The notes under the pieces were generated by a model. It was given only the letters and a program-made list of their open reading frames with translations. It ran no database searches and had not been told where the DNA came from. From positions 1 through 10,359 of the forward strand of contig CAZGHD010000072.1 of assembly GCA_964525525.1 (NCBI GenBank): a stretch of 10,359 nucleotides of DNA. The letters run 5' to 3'. Origin of the DNA: RGIG2161 sp964525525 (GTDB taxonomy: Bacteria > Bacillota > Clostridia > Oscillospirales > CAG-272). Both the position numbers and the translations under genes were made by a program. Within the stretch, counting starts at the first letter, position 1. Every line of letters starts with the position of its first letter. This document shows positions 6,631 through 10,359 of this stretch, piece by piece.

Positions 6631-7845
6631 TCAAGATATATTATTACGTGAATATAATTTTGCAAGTCCGCCTTCGGACGTTTCTCTGTATAGATGAGAA
6701 AGGTCTTTACCGGTGGTTTGGTACATCGTTTCAATAACTACGTCGAGAGATACCTTTCTGCTCGCAAACAGGAAATTGGACAGACTCAATGCGTTTATCG
6801 CACGCATCGCGGCAACTGCGTTTCTTTCTATGCACGGAATCTGAACCAAGCCGCATACAGGGTCGCAGGTGAGCCCAAGGTGATGCTCCATAGCAACCTC
6901 GGCAGCATATTCGATCTGATCTATTTCCATTTCAAACAGCTCGCAAAGAGCCGCCGCAGCCATACTGCAAGCCGTGCCTATCTCTGCTTGACAACCGCAT
7001 TCGGCACCGCTGATGGATGCATTTTTACTTACGAGATCTCCGATAAGACCCGCAACAGCAAGTGCGCGCACGATATCCTCGTCGCTGAATCTGTTTTTAT
7101 CCTGCATATATTTGAGAACGGCAGGAACTACACCGCAGGCACCGCACGTCGGGGCTGTTACGATAATTCCGCAATCCGCGTTCTGTTCGCTTACAGCGAA
7201 GGCATATGAACAGACGAGTCGGTTCTCCTTAGTTTGCGGACTCTCGTCGATGTGCTTTTGATTGAATAAAAATTGCGCTTTTCTTTCTACGTCAAGACCG
7301 CCAGGAATTATTCCCGTTTTACTCAAGCCCTCGGAAATCGAATTTTGCATCGTTTTCCAAACTTCGAGCAGATACATTTTTATGTCATCGTCCTCGTGAT
7401 CGAACACGTAATCCGAAAGGCGGAGATTTTTTGATTTGCAGTATGACGCTATTTCCGTAAAGTTCTTATGAGAATATATTTCGTTTGGATAAAGGAACTC
7501 GTCACCGTCAGCGCGAATCTCTCCGCCGCCGATACTGTAATAGCGCTTTCTGCCAAGCTCCGAACCGTTTTTGTAAGCGATAAAATCGACAGTGTTGGGA
7601 TGTGCGATGTCTTTGACGTCTTCGTTATAGATTATTTCAACGTTTACGTTCGGAAGAGTTTCTGTTATTGCCCTGTCTGTTGCGTGACCTTTACCAGTCT
7701 TTGCCAATGAGCCGTAAAGGATAACCTTCACCTCGTCTGTGTCTGGAAATTCCGCAAGAAAATTCGATGCGGCATATGACGGTCCCATTGTATGGGAGCT
7801 TGACGGACCGTATCCGATTTTATATATTGTTTTGATTGATCTCAT
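6631..7845 (-). CDS. sdaA: L-serine dehydratase, iron-sulfur dependent, single chain
   Basis: A cytoplasmic enzyme that converts L-serine to pyruvate and ammonia. The 404 residues hold the two parts that are separate beta and alpha chains in Bacillus and many Clostridia. The N-terminal part has GPSSSHTMGP (13-22), AKTGKGHATD (48-57) and YSIGGGEI (103-110). The C-terminal part has APTCGACG (231-238), AECGCQAEIG (281-290) and CDPVCGLVQIPC (327-338). C285, C327 and C338 keep the 42- and 11-residue spacings of the three [4Fe-4S] ligands in the Legionella enzyme, so the cluster site looks complete. The protein is somewhat shorter than the E. coli enzyme (454) and ends in SRNNIS without the C-terminal cysteine that plugs the active site in the Legionella type. 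A GAGGT ribosome binding site lies 6 nt before the ATG. It is monocistronic, divergent from the GDPD-like gene, and oxygen-sensitive by family. Confidence 0.95.
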   Translation of the reverse strand: MRSIKTIYKIGYGPSSSHTMGPSYAASNFLAEFPDTDEVKVILYGSLAKTGKGHATDRAITETLPNVNVEIIYNEDVKDIAHPNTVDFIAYKNGSELGRKRYYSIGGGEIRADGDEFLYPNEIYSHKNFTEIASYCKSKNLRLSDYVFDHEDDDIKMYLLEVWKTMQNSISEGLSKTGIIPGGLDVERKAQFLFNQKHIDESPQTKENRLVCSYAFAVSEQNADCGIIVTAPTCGACGVVPAVLKYMQDKNRFSDEDIVRALAVAGLIGDLVSKNASISGAECGCQAEIGTACSMAAAALCELFEMEIDQIEYAAEVAMEHHLGLTCDPVCGLVQIPCIERNAVAAMRAINALSLSNFLFASRKVSLDVVIETMYQTTGKDLSHLYRETSEGGLAKLYSRNNIS

Positions 7846-7876
7846 AATGATACCTCAATACTCTTGTTCTGATTTG

Positions 7877-7905
7877 ATTGTATCACAAACGAATAAGGTT
7901 GTAAA
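7877..7905 (-). promoter_or_regulatory. Sigma-A promoter of sdaA
   Basis: On the minus strand: TTTACA (7905-7900), 17-bp spacer, TACAAT (7882-7877). The core closely resembles the P-type ATPase promoter: both begin TTTACAAC and end TTGTGATA-AAT, with a related, here imperfect, ACAAC...GTTTGT arrangement in the spacer. Confidence 0.7.
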
Positions 7906-7927
7906 CACTAATTTTAAACGATTGATA

Positions 7928-7956
7928 TTGTCATTTCCTATGATTTGTAGTATAAT
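7928..7956 (+). promoter_or_regulatory. Sigma-A promoter of the GDPD-like gene
   Basis: TTGTCA (7928-7933), a 17-bp spacer and a perfect TATAAT (7951-7956). Transcription would start near 7963, giving a leader of about 24 nt that contains AAGG (7976-7979), 7 nt before the ATG at 7987. Confidence 0.8.
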
Positions 7957-7986
7957 TGCAGTATAAAATTAATGTAAGGTTGCAGT

Positions 7987-8679
7987 ATGACGTTTATACG
8001 AGGAAGCGCTGACGGTTTTACGCATCTTAATGCACAGGAAACGTTCGAGTATTACTATGAACGCGGGTACAGATATTTTGAATATGACCTGCGTCTTTCC
8101 GCTGACGGCAGGATCATCTGTACGCATGCCTGGGAACATCTTACCGTTACCGATACAACGACTGTTACATATGAAGAATTCACGGCTCTTCGTTTAAGTA
8201 ACGGATATACGCCTGCTAATGAAGAGTGGCTTATTGAAACGATAAAGAAATATCCCGACGTGAATTTTGTAATTGACGCTAAAATGGACAGCACAGACGG
8301 TGATTCTGCGGTACTGCAACGGCTCGAGGCGTTAGAAACGATATATGGCGTCGATATATCGAAAAATATTATTCCTGAAATCTTCAGCAAGGAAATGTGG
8401 GATATTTGCAAGGATACGACAAGCTTTGACCGTTATCTGTTCTCTCATTACAAGGTTTACTATACGGTGGATATGATGCTCGAGTATTTCAGCGACGAAC
8501 GCATCTGGGGATTTGCCCTGCAGACCTATACCGATGGCGATATCCGATCTCAACTGCACAGAGTAATAAATACCAAAAAGATATTCTTTTTCACACCGCA
8601 AAATACCGACGACATTACACAAGCTGTAAATTCATACGCTGACGGCGTCTATCTTGATAATGTGGATCTGATAAAATAA
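7987..8679 (+). CDS. GDPD-like (glycerophosphodiester phosphodiesterase fold) protein, degenerate active site
   Basis: This 230-residue soluble protein has no signal peptide. The core FEYDLRLSADGRIICTHAW (31-49) fits the GDPD signature E-x-D, DG, H: E32 and D34 would bind the metal and H47 would be the second catalytic His. VIDAKM (95-100) and GVYLDN (220-225) fit later barrel strands. N-terminally, FIRGSADGFTHLNAQETFE aligns with the AHAGG-x-DG-x-YTNS-EAFE start of clostridial GDPD/PI-PLC-like proteins, but the first catalytic His is replaced by F3 (or I4 if aligned to HRG), and the usual HD after strand 2 is HA. A TAA at 7975-7977 closes the frame upstream, so no missing N-terminus can supply the His. 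Active members cleave glycerophosphodiesters to glycerol-3-phosphate and an alcohol. This one may be inactive, binding-only or altered in chemistry. It stands alone, divergent from sdaA. Confidence 0.8.
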   Translation: MTFIRGSADGFTHLNAQETFEYYYERGYRYFEYDLRLSADGRIICTHAWEHLTVTDTTTVTYEEFTALRLSNGYTPANEEWLIETIKKYPDVNFVIDAKMDSTDGDSAVLQRLEALETIYGVDISKNIIPEIFSKEMWDICKDTTSFDRYLFSHYKVYYTVDMMLEYFSDERIWGFALQTYTDGDIRSQLHRVINTKKIFFFTPQNTDDITQAVNSYADGVYLDNVDLIK

Positions 8680-8682
8680 CTA

Positions 8683-8721
8683 AATAAACATCCCCCCCTG
8701 CTATGCGGGGGGATGTTTATT
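8683..8721 (+). terminator. Hairpin terminator after the GDPD-like gene
   Basis: A perfect 15-bp inverted repeat (8683-8697 with 8707-8721), core CATCCCCCC/GGGGGGATG, with a 9-base loop, lies four bases after the stop codon. The U-rich part lies inside the descending arm (TTTATT) rather than after it, so it may work as a terminator or as a 3' stability hairpin. Confidence 0.75.
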
Positions 8722-8736
8722 GTCTATGGAGTATCA

Positions 8737-8751
8737 ACAAGATAATCTTGT
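8737..8751. promoter_or_regulatory. 15-bp palindrome of unknown role
   Basis: ACAAGAT-A-ATCTTGT is a perfect 7+1+7 inverted repeat, followed by CGTTTT. It could be an operator-like site, or a weak terminator with a 5-bp stem and a short U-run. The rest of 8752-8823 shows no gene or clear signal. Confidence 0.35.
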
Positions 8752-8823
8752 CGTTTTAGAGTGTGAATTCGAACACCCACATAACAGTTAGTATTTAGTG
8801 ATATTCCGCCTATTTAGATGACA

Positions 8824-9152
8824 TTAAGAACCTTCGGCAATAATTTTCATCAATCGCTTCTCACAGCTATCGAGGAATTCTTGCCAAATTTTATCGTCGA
8901 TAAAATCATTTTCACCGCCTGCCAAAAGCTTGAGCGACTTGCCATAAGTATCATTATTCCACGTATGGTTGCCAATAAACACATCTACCTTTTCTTCTCG
9001 CAGTCGTTTGAGCGACGATAGATACGCCTCGCGGCACCCCTCAAAATCGAAGGTCCCTTGATTAACGTGTTCACGCCCGCACCGCCAAAGCTTCCTACGC
9101 GATAGGTCTTTCCGTTCTCTTCGGTATCGAAGAAAAAGGAGATCGTTCCCTT
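8824..9152 (-). pseudogene. 3' fragment of an MBL-fold metallo-hydrolase, frameshifted
   Basis: Reading the minus strand, 9149 down to about 9060 encodes GTISFFFDTEENGKTYRVG followed by SFGGAGVNTL in one frame. The homology then jumps to another frame that continues FDFEGCREAYLSSLKRL, KVDVFIGNHTWNNDTYGK and FIDDKIWQEFLDSCEKRL to a TAA at 8824. Together these match the last third of clostridial MBL-fold hydrolases, where the GNHxWNND histidine is the final metal-site motif. The first two thirds, including the HxHxDH zinc motif, are missing: the homology stops at a TAA at 9153-9155, where the LysR promoter begins. The frame break lies around 9051-9063. So the gene is both 5'-truncated and frameshifted and cannot make an enzyme. 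A 115-residue open frame starting at 9171 spans it, but its first 38 residues are out of frame with the family. Confidence 0.78.
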
Positions 9153-9153
9153 T

Positions 9154-9159
9154 TATAAT
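9154..9159 (+). promoter_or_regulatory. Possible -10 of the LysR-type gene
   Basis: TATAAT at the right distance (about 30 bases) before the start at 9192. There is no convincing -35 at 16-18 bases upstream, where the sequence is instead the MBL gene fragment. The true upstream control region was probably lost in the deletion that truncated that gene. AAGG (9180-9183) lies 8 nt before the ATG. Confidence 0.4.
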
Positions 9160-9191
9160 ATAGACAAACAACTTGATTTAAGGCGATTGAA

Positions 9192-10072
9192 ATGAATATT
9201 ACTCAGTTAAAATATTTTCACGCCGTGGCGACTTACCATACGGTATCCCTTGCGGCACAGCATTTATATATCGCAGCAATCTGTTTCCAATGCGATCAAG
9301 GAGCTGGAAAAGGAGTTTGCGGTCAGTCTGTTTTACCGTCGATATAACGGTATGTTTCTCACGCCTGCAGGAACGAAGCTGTATAATTCCACAAACGATC
9401 TTCTTTCCCGCTACGATGAGATAGAGCGTATGATGCATCATCTCGGAAAGGACACAAAGGAGCTGCGCCTCGGCATTCCTCCTATGATCAGTTCGTTTAT
9501 ATTTGCCGACATTTACAAAAATTTTGTTCTCAAATATACTGATATAAAGCTTGTAATTACGGAAAAGGGCAGATACGAGCTGTTGGATCAACTGAATGAC
9601 GAGCTTCTCGATGTCGTCCTGCTTCCCCATACCAAGCCGTTTGACAGTAGTATCTCTGCAAAAAAAAATAGGCGCGCTTGAAATTGTTTGCTGCACGGGA
9701 AAGAACGATTCCCTTTCCCAATATAAAACTATTGATGCAAAAATGCTCGCAGATCATCCGCTTGTACTTTTTTCAGACACGTTTTTCCAGACAAAAACGA
9801 TAAAAAATTGGTTTGCAAATGCGGGTGTTGAGCCAAACATATCGATACAAACCGAGCAACTGTCCACCGCGAAGAATATGATAGAAAACGAGCTGGCGGT
9901 TGGTTTTATGTTTAAAAATTTAGCTCAAAAGAATACCGCGATGGCAACAGTTTCCCTCGATCCTCCCATCTACGTTGATGTAAGCGTGTTGAGAAAAAAA
10001 GATTCGTACGCCTCCGACAGTATAAAAAAATTTGAGCGTTATCTTGAGGAGTGTAATCCTGTAGAAAAATGA
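9192..10072 (+). pseudogene. LysR-type transcriptional regulator with two frameshifts
   Basis: Joining three frames gives a full-length LysR protein of about 293 residues. Frame one from the ATG at 9192 reads MNITQLKYFHAVATYHTVS and LAAQHLY (first HTH helices). The next frame takes over near 9268-9273 with ISQQSVSNAIKELEKEF (recognition helix) and FLTPAGTKL, then runs through the linker and the start of the effector domain to DSSISAKK. The last frame continues from about 9666 with GALEIVCCTGKNDS to the TGA at 10070. The first break lies in a TATATA tract and is explained by loss of one TA. The second lies in a run of nine A (9660-9668) and is explained by one extra A. Each lesion alone would abolish the protein. 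LysR genes are often divergent from their target, and the MBL fragment sits divergently here, so the decayed pair was probably once a regulator and its target. Sequencing error in the A-run is possible. Confidence 0.85.
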
Positions 10073-10080
10073 TTCGGAAA

Positions 10081-10170
10081 ATGAAATCCACTCATTCACC
10101 GTCGAGGCGGATTTCATCAAACGGAGTTGGATTTCACCGTCGAAGGCGATTTCACCCGCCTGCAAGGGTG
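10081..10170. repeat. Modular non-coding repeat with GGATTTCA units
   Basis: A TGAAATCC (10082-10089) is followed by inverted copies GGATTTCA at 10109-10116 and 10129-10136, a one-mismatch copy at 10147-10154, and a weaker GGACTTCG at 10170-10177. An 11-bp direct repeat TTCACCGTCGA occurs at 10095-10105 and 10133-10143, and CACCC/GGGTG (10153-10157, 10166-10170) forms a small hairpin. Stop codons and the repeat pattern argue against coding. It resembles dispersed intergenic elements common in clostridial genomes, from memory of their style. Confidence 0.7.
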
Positions 10171-10175
10171 GACTT

Positions 10176-10217
10176 CGTTGAAAAAAGCACTTGCTTTTGC
10201 AAGTGCTTTTTTCAACG
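10176..10217. repeat. Perfect 19-bp-stem palindrome, terminator-like heart of the repeat element
   Basis: CGTTGAAAAAAGCACTTGC pairs perfectly with 10199-10217 around a TTTT loop. A-runs and T-runs at the base make it a symmetric bidirectional terminator shape. It follows the LysR stop by about 100 bases and could end transcription from either side, but its position inside the repeat block suggests it is part of the element. Confidence 0.85.
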
Positions 10218-10251
10218 CTTTTCGACCAATGGGAGAAAAGCTGACTTACTT

Positions 10252-10325
10252 CTTCACTATTCACTATTACTTTGCCAAAATTCGACAAGGAATTTTTAGT
10301 GAAGAGTGAAGAGTGAAAAGTGAAA
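10252..10325. repeat. Inverted arrays of a 7-bp unit (AGTGAAR / YTTCACT)
   Basis: Four head-to-tail copies, AGTGAAG, AGTGAAG, AGTGAAA, AGTGAAA, occupy 10298-10325. Opposite-oriented, less perfect copies, CTTCACT, ATTCACT, ATTACTT, occupy 10252-10272. The two arrays can fold on each other as a long imperfect hairpin with a loop of about 25 bases. Seven-base periodicity with no spacer rules out a CRISPR array. Confidence 0.75.
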
Positions 10326-10359
10326 AAGTAAAATCGACAAGCTTCTGTCGAAACTTGTC
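10282..10359. repeat. TCGACAAG repeats flanking the 7-bp array, running off the window
   Basis: TCGACAAG occurs as direct copies at 10282-10289 and 10334-10341, one on each side of the AGTGAAR array. The second copy also belongs to two nested inverted repeats: TCGACA/TGTCGA (10334-10339, 10346-10351) and GACAAG/CTTGTC (10336-10341, 10354-10359). The element seems to continue past the window end. No coding region is seen in 10073-10359. Confidence 0.55.

Noticed and set aside
6694..7209. 171-residue plus-strand open frame opposite sdaA
   Set aside because: Lies wholly antisense to the conserved serine dehydratase motifs and has no ribosome binding site or recognisable domain.
8753..8790. tRNA T-arm-like GTTCGAATTC on the minus strand, possible tRNA remnant or attachment site
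   Set aside because: The flanking stem does not pair as a 5-bp T-stem, no acceptor CCA or anticodon arm can be found, and no integrase is present.
8824..9171. The 115-residue minus-strand frame as an intact small protein
   Set aside because: Its first 38 residues are the wrong frame of an MBL-fold gene, and the correct frame shows clear homology up to about 9149, so it is a pseudogene fragment.
10069..10299. 76-residue and other small open frames in the terminal region (also 9920-10288 minus)
   Set aside because: They run across the hairpin and repeat units, have no ribosome binding sites, and their composition reflects the repeats.
10252..10325. Possible CRISPR array
   Set aside because: The unit is 7 bp with no spacers between copies and no cas genes nearby.
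10346..10352. TGTCGAA resembling a Spo0A box
   Set aside because: A 7-base match inside a repeat element, not in a promoter, is expected by chance.

Overview
The window looks like chromosomal DNA from a spore-forming, anaerobic, moderately AT-rich Gram-positive bacterium of the class Clostridia, probably a gut Oscillospirales/Eubacteriales type. The evidence is a SpoVAC sporulation protein, an oxygen-sensitive iron-sulfur L-serine dehydratase, strong AAGGAG/GAGG ribosome binding sites, sigma-A promoters with TATAAT-type -10 boxes, and a low-complexity non-coding repeat of the kind scattered through clostridial genomes. The species cannot be named from the sequence alone.

Layout: (1) 1-333, the decayed 3' part of an XRE-type regulator with a membrane tail. 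(2) 417-851, a small ferritin-like four-helix protein that ends at a bidirectional terminator shared with the next gene. (3) 931-3474 (-), a CtpE-like calcium-type P-ATPase whose promoter holds a perfect 19-bp palindrome. (4) 3580-4020 (+), a lone spoVAC divergent from the ATPase. (5) 4173-6508 (+), a two-gene unit with its own promoter: a short neutral-ceramidase-fold zinc hydrolase and an auxin-efflux-carrier (AEC) family permease. (6) 6631-7845 (-), single-chain L-serine dehydratase. (7) 7987-8679 (+), a GDPD-like protein that lacks the first catalytic histidine. (8) 8824-10072, two broken genes facing away from each other: the 3' end of an MBL-fold hydrolase (-), and a LysR-type regulator (+) with two frameshifts. 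(9) 10081-10359, a structured repeat element with hairpins and 7-bp repeats, running off the window end.

How the parts may work together (inference): the hydrolase and AEC permease look like a small scavenging or export module for an unknown amide- or ester-linked substrate. The serine dehydratase turns serine into pyruvate and ammonia. The divergent Ca-type ATPase/SpoVAC pair could share control through the palindrome between them. The intact genes lie between decayed ones, and decay is concentrated at 8824-10072 next to the repeat element. I see no phage, CRISPR, toxin-antitoxin or clear defence system. The candidates most worth following are the hydrolase/permease pair, the degenerate GDPD, the palindromic promoter and the terminal repeat.
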